Shown: positions 49,897 to 58,665 of the stretch, in pieces | Position numbering within the stretch: the stretch's first letter is position 1 | Layout: the number at the start of each line of letters is the position of its first letter | Origin: Bradyrhizobium sp. CCBAU 51765 | GTDB taxonomy: Bacteria > Pseudomonadota > Alphaproteobacteria > Rhizobiales > Xanthobacteraceae | Direction: 5' to 3' | Assembly (NCBI RefSeq): GCF_015291725.1 | Contig: NZ_CP030038.1 | Span: forward strand, 186,001-250,000 | DNA length: 64,000 nt | Position numbers and translations under genes: made by a program | Notes under the pieces: generated by a model | What the model was told of the DNA's origin: nothing | Databases searched by the model: none | The model's input: the letters and a program-made list of their open reading frames with translations, nothing else

Positions 49897-50586
49897 ATGA
49901 CAGAAGCCACCGCTGCGCCGGTAACCGGCCATTCACCAAACGCGCTCGCCGCGGTCGAAGCCGAAATCGCCCGCGCCTGCAGGGACGCGCGGCGCGACCG
50001 CGCCTCCGTGACGCTGATCGCGGTGTCCAAGACTTTCGCCGCCGATGCAATTATCCCGGTCATCGCCGCCGGACAGCGGGTATTCGGCGAGAATCGGGTG
50101 CAGGAGGCCAAAAGCAAGTGGCCGGCCTTAACGTCTGTTTACCCCGATATCGCGCTGCATCTGATCGGGCCGCTGCAATCCAACAAGGCGAAAGAGGCGG
50201 TCGCGCTGTTCGACGCGATCCATTCGGTCGATCGCCCGAGCATTTGCCAGGCATTAGCCAAGGAAATCGAATCCCAGAAAAAGCACCCGCAGCTCTTCGT
50301 CCAGATCAATACCGGCGAGGAACCGCAGAAGGCCGGCGTCGCGCCCGGCGAGGCCGATGCCTTCCTCGCGAGCTGCCGCGACACCTATGGGCTCACGATC
50401 TCCGGACTGATGTGCATCCCGCCGGTCGACGAACCGCCGGCGGCGCATTTTGCCCTCACCGCCAAGATCGCCGCGCGCAATGGATTGACGAATCTCTCGA
50501 TGGGGATGAGCGCCGATTTCGCGACCGCCATCATGCTGGGCGCCACCCATGTGCGCGTGGGGAGTGCGATCTTCGGGCACAGGTAA
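49897..50586 (+). CDS. YggS/PLPBP family pyridoxal phosphate homeostasis protein
   Basis: 229 residues, a single-domain alanine-racemase-like barrel. The PLP lysine is in LIAVSKTF (Lys45). FGENRVQEAKSKWP, HLIGPLQSNKAK and LSMGMSADFATAIMLGATHVRVG are family blocks. It is thought to buffer free PLP. The Ala-rich first 15 residues are variable. Confidence 0.95.
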   Translation: MTEATAAPVTGHSPNALAAVEAEIARACRDARRDRASVTLIAVSKTFAADAIIPVIAAGQRVFGENRVQEAKSKWPALTSVYPDIALHLIGPLQSNKAKEAVALFDAIHSVDRPSICQALAKEIESQKKHPQLFVQINTGEEPQKAGVAPGEADAFLASCRDTYGLTISGLMCIPPVDEPPAAHFALTAKIAARNGLTNLSMGMSADFATAIMLGATHVRVGSAIFGHR

Positions 50587-50695
50587 GAGCCGTCGTCGGG
50601 ATACGCGCTCAGCAACCGCCATCGATTTCGTCGCAAGTGCTCCTCGCAATGACGGCGGCGACTTACACGATTTGATCCTTGTCGAGCATGCACCC

Positions 50696-51289
50696 TCACC
50701 CGATGATGATTCTTGTTCGCGGGCCCAGGCGCCGCAGCAATTGCAGCATCGCAGACTTCGTCATGGAGACGCAGCCCGCGGTCGGGCCGAAATTGTCGCG
50801 GGCCAGGTGCAGGAAGACCGCGCTGCCGCGGCCGGCGATGCGCGGTCTGGTGTTGTGGTCGATCTCGATGATGAAGTCATAGAGGTGGTCGGCCCGCTTG
50901 AGCCGGTCACCGCCCTGCCCCTCGCCCAGCCGGATGCCCTGATTGTAATGGCGGTCCCGTGGATCCTCGCACCAGGCGTCTGCGCCGGTGATCTTCCGGG
51001 CCGGCAAGAACGTCTGGGGGCGGCTGTGCCGGTCGCCCCGCCACCACAGCCGCCTGGGACGGAAGTTGCCCCTGGGGGTGCCGCCATCGCCCTCGCGCTT
51101 GTTGGCCAGAATGCCGCCCCGCCCCAGCGCGACCGGGATGGTCAGCGCTCCAGCCGTCAGCCAACCCCTGCGCGGATTACCTGCAGCAGGCTTAACGCGG
51201 ATCGCGGAGAGCGGCCCGGCGCGTCGATTCGTGGCGTAACCGACTGAAGCTGCTTTGTTTTTCATGTGAACGTGCAATGTCGAATTCAT
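50696..51289 (-). CDS. L,D-transpeptidase (YkuD) family protein
   Basis: 197 residues. The catalytic loop HLARDNFGPTAGCVSM contains His and Cys in the arrangement of the YkuD family, and GDGGTPRGNFRPRRLWWR is the typical substrate-groove block. There is no clear signal peptide: the N-terminus is basic with a short ALTIPVALGRGGILANK stretch. A later start at 51265 is possible. Family members crosslink peptidoglycan or attach proteins to it. Export would be needed, so the start or localisation remains uncertain. Confidence 0.85.
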   Translation of the reverse strand: MNSTLHVHMKNKAASVGYATNRRAGPLSAIRVKPAAGNPRRGWLTAGALTIPVALGRGGILANKREGDGGTPRGNFRPRRLWWRGDRHSRPQTFLPARKITGADAWCEDPRDRHYNQGIRLGEGQGGDRLKRADHLYDFIIEIDHNTRPRIAGRGSAVFLHLARDNFGPTAGCVSMTKSAMLQLLRRLGPRTRIIIG

Positions 51290-51465
51290 TACAGGACATT
51301 CATCAAATCGCCCTGCTATTCTGAGTTAGAGTGCTTGTGGCTTGTGAATCGGTAACAGCCCACTACTTCAACACGAATAACAATAAAACGGCGACCCTAA
51401 ACTTCCCTCGCGGCTGGGCGCGGCATGGATGCGCGCCGAGCCGGACCCTAAAAGGATGACCTCCC

Positions 51466-52152
51466 ATGCCCAATGCCCGCAAGATCCTGATCGTGGATGA
51501 CGACACCGATCTGCGCGATACGTTGGTGGAGCAATTATCGCTACACGAAGAATTCGAAGCCTCCGCGGTCGACACCGGCGCCAAGGGCGCGAGCGCCGCC
51601 AAGGCCAACTCCCCCGATCTGGTCCTGATGGATGTCGGCCTGCCCGACACCGATGGCCGCGAGGTGGTCCGCTCCTTGCGCAAGGGCGGCTTCAAGGCCC
51701 CGATCATCATGCTGACCGGGCACGACACCGATTCCGACACGATCCTGGGGCTGGAATCCGGCGCCAACGACTATGTCGCAAAGCCCTTCCGCTTCGCCGT
51801 TCTGCTGGCCCGCATCCGAGCCCAGCTCCGCCAGCACGAAGCCAGCGAGGACGCGGTGTTCTCGGTCGGCCCCTACTCCTTCCGTCCCGGCTCGAAGATG
51901 CTGACCGCGGCCAATGCGCGCAAGGTCCGCCTCACCGAGAAGGAAACGGCGATTCTCCGCTTTCTCTACCGGGCCGGCCAGATGCCGGTGTCGCGCGAGA
52001 CCCTGCTCCAGGAGGTCTGGGGCTACAATTCCGGCGTCACCACCCACACGCTGGAAACCCACATCTATCGGCTTCGCCAGAAGATCGAGAAGGACGCCGC
52101 CAACCCCGAGATCCTGGTCACCGAAGCCGGTGGCTACAAGCTGGTGCCGTGA
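51466..52152 (+). CDS. OmpR-family response regulator
   Basis: 228 residues. Receiver domain with IVDDDTDLRD, phosphoacceptor Asp56 in LVLMDVGLPD and the AKPF lysine near 105. A C-terminal winged helix (about 135-225) has VRLTEKETAILRFLYRAG and TTHTLETHIYRLRQKIE. No histidine kinase gene adjoins it, so it is an orphan regulator here. A cyclic-nucleotide-binding gene follows on the same strand after 60 bases. Confidence 0.95.
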   Translation: MPNARKILIVDDDTDLRDTLVEQLSLHEEFEASAVDTGAKGASAAKANSPDLVLMDVGLPDTDGREVVRSLRKGGFKAPIIMLTGHDTDSDTILGLESGANDYVAKPFRFAVLLARIRAQLRQHEASEDAVFSVGPYSFRPGSKMLTAANARKVRLTEKETAILRFLYRAGQMPVSRETLLQEVWGYNSGVTTHTLETHIYRLRQKIEKDAANPEILVTEAGGYKLVP

Positions 52153-52212
52153 TACGTTCCGGAAACGCGCGATTCGTCGTAAATTGGCGCGTTCCTCGAG
52201 CCACGGACCGGA

Positions 52213-52656
52213 ATGTCAATCGACGACGACGTAGCGCTTCTCGAGCGTGTCCCGACACTGCGCCTGTTGGGAGACGCCTCGTTGCGCATGCTGGCGATCG
52301 GTTCCGAGCAGCGTGACTTCGTCCGCGGTGACGTCCTGTTCGATCTCGGCGACGCCGCCGATGCCGGCTTCGTGGTCCAGCGCGGCGCCTTCAGGGTCGA
52401 AGACGGCGCCGGCGCCGAAATGATCGCCGGCCCCGGTGCGCTGATCGGCGAGCTCGCACTGGTGGTGCCGATGAAGCGGCCATCGCGTGCGATCGCGCTG
52501 GAGCATTCCTCCGTCATCCGCGTCGCACGCAGCCTGTTCCAGCGCGTGCTCGAGAGCGACCCCGCCGCCGCCGTTCGCCTGCGCGACGAATTCGCGGTGC
52601 GCTCCAGCCAGATCGCCAGCGACATCCTGATGGCCGGCGCGAAGCTGACGTCTTGA
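52213..52656 (+). CDS. Cyclic nucleotide-binding (Crp/Fnr-type sensor) domain protein
   Basis: 147 residues, one cNMP-binding beta-roll: RMLAIGSEQRDFVRGDVLFD, GDAADAGFVVQRGAFRV and GPGALIGELALVVPMKRPS with the phosphate-binding cassette GELALVV. The C-terminal helix (about 115-147) would be the dimer helix, but there is no DNA-binding HTH domain. It may work by protein contact with the preceding response regulator or elsewhere. Confidence 0.88.
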   Translation: MSIDDDVALLERVPTLRLLGDASLRMLAIGSEQRDFVRGDVLFDLGDAADAGFVVQRGAFRVEDGAGAEMIAGPGALIGELALVVPMKRPSRAIALEHSSVIRVARSLFQRVLESDPAAAVRLRDEFAVRSSQIASDILMAGAKLTS

Positions 52657-52667
52657 GTCTCTCTGTT

Positions 52668-52790
52668 GTCATTCCGGGGCGCGACGAAGTCGCGAGCCCG
52701 GAATCCATTCATCCACCAACTCTGCCGCTTGATGGATTCTCTGGTGCGCAATTGCGCACCATAGCTCGCGCTGCGCGCCCCCGAAAAGAC
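52668..52790. repeat. Intergenic inverted repeat, GTCATTCCGGGGCGC family
   Basis: GTCATTCCGGGGCGCGACGA at one end and GCGCCCCCGAAAAGAC at the other. It contains GGTGCGCAATTGCGCACC, identical to the core in 43557-43666. It separates the convergent cNMP-binding and xth genes. Confidence 0.8.
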
Positions 52791-52799
52791 AGGTGACGC

Positions 52800-53615
52800 T
52801 CATAGATCGAGCGTCACCGTGACGGGCACGTGGTCCGACGGCCGCTCCCAGCTCCGCGCATCGCGCAGGATCTTGAAATCCTGGACCGTGTCCTTCAGCG
52901 CACGCGAGACCCAGATGTGATCCAGCCTGCGGCCGCGGTCGCCGACGGTCCAGTCGGCGGAACGGTAGCTCCACCACGTATAGACCTTCTCCGACATCGG
53001 GATACGCTCGCGCGCGACGTCGATCCATTCGCCGGCGGCGAGCGCCGCCTTCAGCTTCTCGGTTTCGACGGGTGTGTGCGAGACGACTTTCAGAAGCTGC
53101 TTGTGCGACCACACGTCGTTCTCGTGCGGGGCGACGTTGAGGTCGCCGACCAGGATGTGGCGGTCCTCGCCGCGCGGATGCAGCGGCTCGCACGCCTTCA
53201 TCTCGTCGAGGAAGCGAAGCTTGTGGTCGAACTTCTCGTTCAGCGCGGGATCGGGAATGTCGCCGCCGGCGGGCACGTAGAAATTATGCAGCACCAAAGG
53301 CTTTGCGATGCCCGCCTTCTCGCCGAACGACACCGAGATGTGGCGCGAATCCACCTTGTCGCAGAAGGTGCGGATGTCCTTGGACTCGAATGGAATTTTC
53401 GAGACGATGGCGACACCGTGATAGCCCTTCTGCCCGTTCAGCGCGACGTGCTCATAGCCGAGCCGCTTGAAGCGCTTCAGCGGAAAGGCGTCGTCGATGC
53501 ACTTGGTCTCCTGCAGGCACAGCACCTCCGGCCGCGCGCTCTTCAGGAATTTCGCGACCAGGTCGATGCGCAGCCGCACCGAATTGATGTTCCAGGTTGT
53601 CAGGGAAAGACGCAT
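52800..53615 (-). CDS. xth: Exodeoxyribonuclease III
   Basis: 271 residues, EEP superfamily. LTTWNINSVRLRIDLV at the start, LCLQETKC (metal Glu), LVGDLNVAPHENDVW (Asp, Asn), and a C-terminal DHIWVSRAL followed by RPSDHVPVTVTLDL (catalytic His). It repairs abasic sites and blocked 3' ends. It stands alone between two palindromic repeats. Confidence 0.96.
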   Translation of the reverse strand: MRLSLTTWNINSVRLRIDLVAKFLKSARPEVLCLQETKCIDDAFPLKRFKRLGYEHVALNGQKGYHGVAIVSKIPFESKDIRTFCDKVDSRHISVSFGEKAGIAKPLVLHNFYVPAGGDIPDPALNEKFDHKLRFLDEMKACEPLHPRGEDRHILVGDLNVAPHENDVWSHKQLLKVVSHTPVETEKLKAALAAGEWIDVARERIPMSEKVYTWWSYRSADWTVGDRGRRLDHIWVSRALKDTVQDFKILRDARSWERPSDHVPVTVTLDL

Positions 53616-53640
53616 GGTGACGATCTAACAAACTCCATCC

Positions 53641-53721
53641 GTCATGGCCGGGCTTGACCCGGCCATCCACGTCTTTTTGTCGGACCCAGAAACGCGGATG
53701 CCCGGGACAAGCCCGGGCATG
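53641..53721. repeat. Intergenic inverted repeat, GTCATGGCCGGGCTTGACCC type
   Basis: The GCCGGGCTTGACCCGGC hairpin, a CCATCCACGTCTTTTTG centre and the GCCCGGGACAAGCCCGGGC hairpin. It lies upstream of xth and after the LolA-like gene. Confidence 0.75.
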
Positions 53722-53746
53722 AGGTGATTGGAGCGGCCATACAATC

Positions 53747-54562
53747 TCAACCCGGTGACGGGCCGTAATTGGTGAAATCGATCTTGAACATGTTGGGGTC
53801 GAGCTTCTTGCTCGAATCCAGATTGTAGACCGCGATGGTGGTGTCGTAGCCCTGCGGGTCGGTGACGGTCCACTGCTTGAGCTGTCCGTCCTTGGCGCCG
53901 AACATCAGGAGCAGCCGGCTGGTGCCGACCAGCGCCTGCTTCTCCTCGATGGTGACGCTGACGAAGACGTCGTCGGCCGAGACGCCAACGACGTTGGTGT
54001 CCTTCATCAGGTCGATGCGGTCGGACAACAGGAAGCGCAGCGGCGTCTGCGACAGCGGATAGATGTCCTGGGTCGCGAGCTTGCGGTCGCGCACCACCAG
54101 CGAGGATCCGTCGGCGACGATGTCGATCGGGCTCGGCGCGTCATATTCGAAGCGCACCTTGCCGGGCTTCTGGATGTAGAAATCGCCCTGTGTCTTGCTG
54201 CCGTCGGGGCCGACCTGGACGAAATTACCAACCAATGTCTGAAGCGACGACAGATAGGCGCTGACCTTGGCCGCCTGCGCTTTCTGGTTGGCATCGAAGG
54301 TCTGGAAGATGCTGGTCGGCACGTTGCGCCGCGGATCCGGGATGACCGGATTCGGTGGCGCCTGCGTCGCGCCGGTCACAGCGGGCCCACCGGCCTGCCC
54401 GCCGTCGCTGCGGCCCTTCGGTGCAGGTTTCGGCACGGGCACGGTCTGCGCGAACGACGTCGCAGTCACCATCGCGGCGGTGACGAGAAGCACGCCGGCC
54501 ACGCGCGCACTTCGCGCGGCGATGGTGGCGGCGAATCGAATGTCCGGATGTCTGATCAACAC
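53747..54562 (-). CDS. LolA-like outer-membrane lipoprotein carrier
   Basis: 271 residues from the GTG at 54562, preceded by CAGGACGAC; an upstream TTG at 54607 would add 15 residues. Signal segment ARVAGVLLVTAAMVTATSFAQ. A Pro/Gly linker follows to about residue 80. The LolA fold comes next, with YLSSLQTLVGNFVQVGPDGS, GDFYIQKPGKVRFEYD, PTPLRFLL-like (here TPLRFLLSD) and the end DPNMFKIDFTNYGP. It probably ferries lipoproteins across the periplasm. It lies about 90 bases after ftsK, a common pairing. Confidence 0.9.
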   Translation of the reverse strand: MLIRHPDIRFAATIAARSARVAGVLLVTAAMVTATSFAQTVPVPKPAPKGRSDGGQAGGPAVTGATQAPPNPVIPDPRRNVPTSIFQTFDANQKAQAAKVSAYLSSLQTLVGNFVQVGPDGSKTQGDFYIQKPGKVRFEYDAPSPIDIVADGSSLVVRDRKLATQDIYPLSQTPLRFLLSDRIDLMKDTNVVGVSADDVFVSVTIEEKQALVGTSRLLLMFGAKDGQLKQWTVTDPQGYDTTIAVYNLDSSKKLDPNMFKIDFTNYGPSPG

Positions 54563-54654
54563 GTCGTCCTGTATGGCTGGGCGCCCTTTTAGCGTGATTT
54601 CTGGCAAAAGCGGATATCGATTTTACGTGAGATGATGTTCAGAGGCCCTTCGCC

Positions 54655-57132
54655 TCACATATGGCTGTCTTCTTCCTCGACCAGGATCTCGCGCTTGCCG
54701 GCGTGGTTGGCGGGGCCGACGATACCCTCCAGTTCCATGCGCTCCATCAGTGATGCGGCGCGATTATAGCCGATTTGCAGGCGGCGCTGGATATAGCTGG
54801 TCGAGGCCTTGCGATCGCGTTTGACGATGGCAACCGCCTGCTGGAATAGATCGCCGCCGCCATCCCCGCCCATGCCGGTCGCGTCGAACACGGCGCCGTC
54901 CTCGTCCTCGGCCGGCTCCTCGGCGGTGACGGCTTCGAGATATTCCGGCTGACCCTGCGTCTTGAGGTGACGCACCACCTTCTCGACTTCCTCGTCGGAA
55001 GCGAAGGGTCCGTGCACGCGGCTGATGCGGCCGCCGCCGGCCATGTAGAGCATGTCGCCCTGGCCGAGCAGCTGCTCGGCGCCCATCTCGCCGAGGATGG
55101 TGCGGCTGTCGATCTTGGAGGTGACCTGGAAGGCGATGCGGGTCGGGAAGTTCGCCTTGATGGTGCCGGTGATGACATCGACCGACGGACGCTGCGTGGC
55201 GAGGATCACGTGCAGGCCGGCGGCGCGCGCCATCTGCGCGAGACGCTGCACCGCGCCTTCGATGTCCTTGCCGGCGACCATCATCAGGTCGGCCATCTCG
55301 TCGACGATGATGACGATGTAGGGCAGCGGGTCGAGCGAGAGCTTCTCTTCCTCGTAGATCGCCTTGCCGGTTTCCTTGTCGAAGCCGGTATGCACCGTGC
55401 GCGTCGGCTCCTCGCCCTTGGCCTTCAATTCGAGCAGGCGCGTGTTGTAGCCGTCGATGTTGCGCACACCGAGCTTGGCCATGTTCTTGTAGCGCTCTTC
55501 CATCTCGCGCACGGCCCATTTCAACGCGACCACCGCTTTCTTCGGATCGGTCACGACGGGCGTGAGCAGATGTGGAATGCCGTCATAGACGGAGAGCTCG
55601 AGCATCTTCGGGTCGACCATGATCAGCCGGCACTGGTCCGGGCGCAGCCGGTAGACCAGGCTGAGGATCATGGTGTTGATCGCGACCGATTTGCCCGAGC
55701 CGGTGGTACCGGCGATCAGCATGTGCGGCGTGCGGGCGAGATCGATGATGACGGGATCGCCGCCGATGGTCTTGCCGAGGCACAGCGGCAGCTTTGCCAC
55801 CGTGTCGGTCGCCTCCTTCGCCACCAGCAATTCGCGCAAATAGACCTTTTCGCGATGCGCGTTCGGCAGCTCGATGCCGATGGCGTTGCGGCCCGGCACG
55901 ACGGCGACGCGCGCCGACAGCGCGCTCATCGAGCGGGCGATGTCGTCGGCAAGCCCGATCACGCGCGAGGACTTGATGCCGGGTGCCGGCTCCAATTCGT
56001 AGAGCGTCACGACGGGACCCGGATTGGCCTTCACGATCTCGCCGCGTACGCCGAAATCCTGCAGCACGCCTTCGAGCGAACGGGAATTGGTCTCCAGCTC
56101 GGCCTTGCTGAGCGGCTGGCGGTCGCCGGCTTTCGGGGCGGCCAGCATCGAGACGGAAGGAAGGTCGAACTTGTCGGAGGACTTCCTGGCCGCGGCCTTC
56201 GGTGCAGCCTTCTTGCGCGGCGCGCGCGCGGCAGGCTGCTCCTCTTCCTCCTCCTCGTCTTCCTCTTCTTCGTGCTCGTCCTCGTAGTCCGCGTCTTCGG
56301 ACTGCGGCGAGATCGGGGGCGCGGCGCGGCCGCCGCCCAGATTCGGCTCCTGGCGGCTGAATGCAGCGGCCTTGGTCTTCGGTCCACTCGAGACCAGCGA
56401 GCGGTAGGCGGCGCCAAGCAGCCAGATCAGCCGCGCCTTGGTGCTCATCAGCGCGTGGAACAGCCAGCCCAGCGACACCGAGCCGCGATCGCTCTCCTCG
56501 TCTTCGTCGAGCGGCTTGTCGTCATCCTCGATTTCCGCGAGCTCGTCGTCCTGCTCGCGGGCGCCAAGGCCGCAGGCGATCAGGAAGGTCACGGTCATCG
56601 CGGCGAACAGGATCGTGCCCAGCACGATGCGATAGATCGTGCCGGCCGGTCCGAAGATCACCGCCGGCGCACGCACCAGCGCGTCGCCGACCACGCCGCC
56701 GAGGCCGGTCGGCAGCGGCCATGCGCCGCCATGCGGCCAGCAGCTGACGAAGCCCGCCGCGATCACCGTGCAGAGAATCCAGCAGCCGAGCCGCAGTGCT
56801 TCGCGGTCGAACGGGCGATGGGTCATCATGCGCCAGCCCCAGACCGCAACCGTCAGGACCAGCATGATCGCGCCGAGCCCAAGGATCTGCATCGCGAGGT
56901 CCGCACCGATCGCGCCGGCATAGCCAAGAATGTTGCGGATCGGCCGCGAGGTGGCGTGGCTGAGGCTGGGATCCTGCACCGACCACGTCATCAGCGCGGC
57001 CGAGGCGACGGCCGCCAGCGCGATCAGGCCGAGGCCGGTGAGCTCGCGCATGCGCCGCGCCAGACCCTCGCGGATCGATGGCGGCAGATGGCCCACCAGC
57101 GGAATGACACGTTCGATTGCCGACATGCTCAT
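54655..57132 (-). CDS. ftsK: DNA translocase FtsK
   Basis: 825 residues. Four to five N-terminal membrane helices (to about 185), a long acidic linker with many Glu/Asp residues followed by Lys/Ala-rich sequence (about 190-320), then the RecA-like motor with Walker A GTTGSGKS near 475-482 and Walker [14 protein letters not shown]. The C-terminal gamma winged helix is [20 protein letters not shown]. It moves DNA at the septum and activates Xer recombination; the gamma domain reads KOPS sequences. Confidence 0.97.
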   Translation of the reverse strand: MSMSAIERVIPLVGHLPPSIREGLARRMRELTGLGLIALAAVASAALMTWSVQDPSLSHATSRPIRNILGYAGAIGADLAMQILGLGAIMLVLTVAVWGWRMMTHRPFDREALRLGCWILCTVIAAGFVSCWPHGGAWPLPTGLGGVVGDALVRAPAVIFGPAGTIYRIVLGTILFAAMTVTFLIACGLGAREQDDELAEIEDDDKPLDEDEESDRGSVSLGWLFHALMSTKARLIWLLGAAYRSLVSSGPKTKAAAFSRQEPNLGGGRAAPPISPQSEDADYEDEHEEEEDEEEEEEQPAARAPRKKAAPKAAARKSSDKFDLPSVSMLAAPKAGDRQPLSKAELETNSRSLEGVLQDFGVRGEIVKANPGPVVTLYELEPAPGIKSSRVIGLADDIARSMSALSARVAVVPGRNAIGIELPNAHREKVYLRELLVAKEATDTVAKLPLCLGKTIGGDPVIIDLARTPHMLIAGTTGSGKSVAINTMILSLVYRLRPDQCRLIMVDPKMLELSVYDGIPHLLTPVVTDPKKAVVALKWAVREMEERYKNMAKLGVRNIDGYNTRLLELKAKGEEPTRTVHTGFDKETGKAIYEEEKLSLDPLPYIVIIVDEMADLMMVAGKDIEGAVQRLAQMARAAGLHVILATQRPSVDVITGTIKANFPTRIAFQVTSKIDSRTILGEMGAEQLLGQGDMLYMAGGGRISRVHGPFASDEEVEKVVRHLKTQGQPEYLEAVTAEEPAEDEDGAVFDATGMGGDGGGDLFQQAVAIVKRDRKASTSYIQRRLQIGYNRAASLMERMELEGIVGPANHAGKREILVEEEDSHM

Positions 57133-57141
57133 GGGCCCCGC

Positions 57142-58356
57142 CTAACCCAGAGTCTCGACCAGGCGGTGCAGCGCCTGCGCCGTGGTCTCTCCATCCTGCA
57201 CCAGTGCGAGGCGAATGTAGCCGGCACCGGGATTGAAGCCGTCGGGCTGGAGCCGGGCCAGATAGCTGCCGGGCACCACGCGCACGCCTGCTTCCTTGAA
57301 AAGTCTCAGCGTCACCGACACGTCGTCGCCGAGGGCGGACGTGTTGAGCCAGACGCAGAAGCCGGCATCGGGCCGGCGATAGCCGTAGCGATTGCCGATG
57401 ATCTGGTCGGCGAGATCGAACTTGATGCGGTAGAGCCTGCGGTTCTCCTCGACATGCGCTTCGTCGCCATAGGCGACGGTCGCGACATGCTGGAGCGGCA
57501 CCGGCACCTGGGGCGCGGCAACGTTGCGCAGCTCCAGGAACATGCCGATGAATTTCTTGTCGCCGGCGGCGAAGCCGACGCGCATGCCCGGCAGGTTGGA
57601 GCGCTTCGACAGCGACTGGAACGCGACCACGCGGGTGAAGTCGGGACCGGCGCATTCCAGGACGCTGCCCGGAGCCTGCCGGGTGTAGATCTCGGAATAG
57701 CACTCGTCGCTGAGGATCACGAAGCCGTAGCGGTCGGCGAGTTGCTTCAATCGTTTGAAATAATCGGGCGAGGCGACCGAGCCCTGTGGATTGGCCGGTG
57801 AAGCCAGATAGAACGCCACCGTCCGCGCCAGTGTAGCCTCGTCGATGGCATCGAGATCGGGCAGGAAGCCGTTCTCGACCGTTGTCGGCAGATAGACCGG
57901 CTCGCAGGCCGCGGCGCGGGTGCCGGCGCCATAGACCGGATAAAACGGGTTCGGCATCAGGATCACAGGCTTGCCGGGACGCGGCCCGACATAGCGCGCC
58001 GCGGTGATCGCCGCGAAGAACAGCCCTTCGCGGCTGCCGTTGAGGACGAGAATCTCGCTCTCGGGATCGAGCGGCCGCGGCAGCTTGAACCGCGACGACA
58101 GCCAGGCGCCGGCGGCTTTGCGGAACGGCTCGATGCCCTTGCCGAGCGGGTAGCGGCCGAAATCGGCGATGTGCTTCGCCAGCACCGGGCCGACGAAGTC
58201 GGGCACGGGATGCTGGGGCTCGCCGACTGCAAGCGTGATCAAGGGCTTACCCGGCTGATGCGGCGCCAGCAGCTCGTTCAGCCGGATGAAGGGCGAGCGG
58301 TCGCTGTCGGGGCTTCCACCGGCCAGCGGCGCACGGGATGAAGCGGTCATAGCCAT
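57142..58356 (-). CDS. PLP-dependent class I/II aminotransferase (DapC-like)
   Basis: 404 residues from the ATG at 58356; 58350 and a GTG at 58371 are also possible. Aminotransferase fold I: LAVGEPQHPVPDFV, LNGSREGLFFAAITAA, SPANPQGSVAS, LSDECYSEIY and the PLP lysine in SLSKRSNLPGMRVGF (near 250). Close relatives are annotated as N-succinyldiaminopimelate aminotransferase in lysine and peptidoglycan precursor synthesis. The substrate is an inference. It ends 9 bases before ftsK starts, so the two are probably co-transcribed. Confidence 0.88.
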   Translation of the reverse strand: MAMTASSRAPLAGGSPDSDRSPFIRLNELLAPHQPGKPLITLAVGEPQHPVPDFVGPVLAKHIADFGRYPLGKGIEPFRKAAGAWLSSRFKLPRPLDPESEILVLNGSREGLFFAAITAARYVGPRPGKPVILMPNPFYPVYGAGTRAAACEPVYLPTTVENGFLPDLDAIDEATLARTVAFYLASPANPQGSVASPDYFKRLKQLADRYGFVILSDECYSEIYTRQAPGSVLECAGPDFTRVVAFQSLSKRSNLPGMRVGFAAGDKKFIGMFLELRNVAAPQVPVPLQHVATVAYGDEAHVEENRRLYRIKFDLADQIIGNRYGYRRPDAGFCVWLNTSALGDDVSVTLRLFKEAGVRVVPGSYLARLQPDGFNPGAGYIRLALVQDGETTAQALHRLVETLG

Positions 58357-58665
58357 TCTGGGCGCCAGCACTCTTGGAACAGCCGGTCGCGCGAAGGCAC
58401 CGGCGGGAAGCGGTTCAGTTCACCATAGATAGGGCGAGGTTAAGACGCGATTAACCATCGGCCGCCGCCTGCGTCCAGAGCGGGAATATCGAGCCGGATC
58501 ACAATGTATGTGGGGCGCTTCTGCCCTGACCTGCAAGCGGAACCGACCAAAAGAAAGGGGCTCCAACTTGCGCTGGAGCCCCTCAACGGTCAGGGCATTG
58601 CCGGGTATGTGCCCGAACCGGAGTTGTGGACGCGGCCTCGACGAGACCGCGTCCCGGGAGGAGAC
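58357..58665. other. 309-base spacer upstream of the aminotransferase
   Basis: No gene seen. It contains the promoter side of the aminotransferase/ftsK run and, on the right, two hairpins that end the amtB transcript: 58549-58582 and GGACGCGG / CCGCGTCC at 58628-58654, next to the amtB stop. Confidence 0.5.
58549..58582 (-). terminator. Intrinsic terminator of the glnK-amtB unit
   Basis: A perfect 9-bp stem GGGGCTCCA / TGGAGCCCC with an 8-base loop. On the reverse strand it is followed by TTTCTTTT, so it terminates transcription from amtB. Confidence 0.88.

Noticed and set aside
54967..57801. A 944-codon open frame on the + strand opposite ftsK and the aminotransferase gene
   Set aside because: It is antisense to two clear genes, has the Arg/Asp/His/Gly-rich character of a GC-rich shadow frame, and shows no domain.
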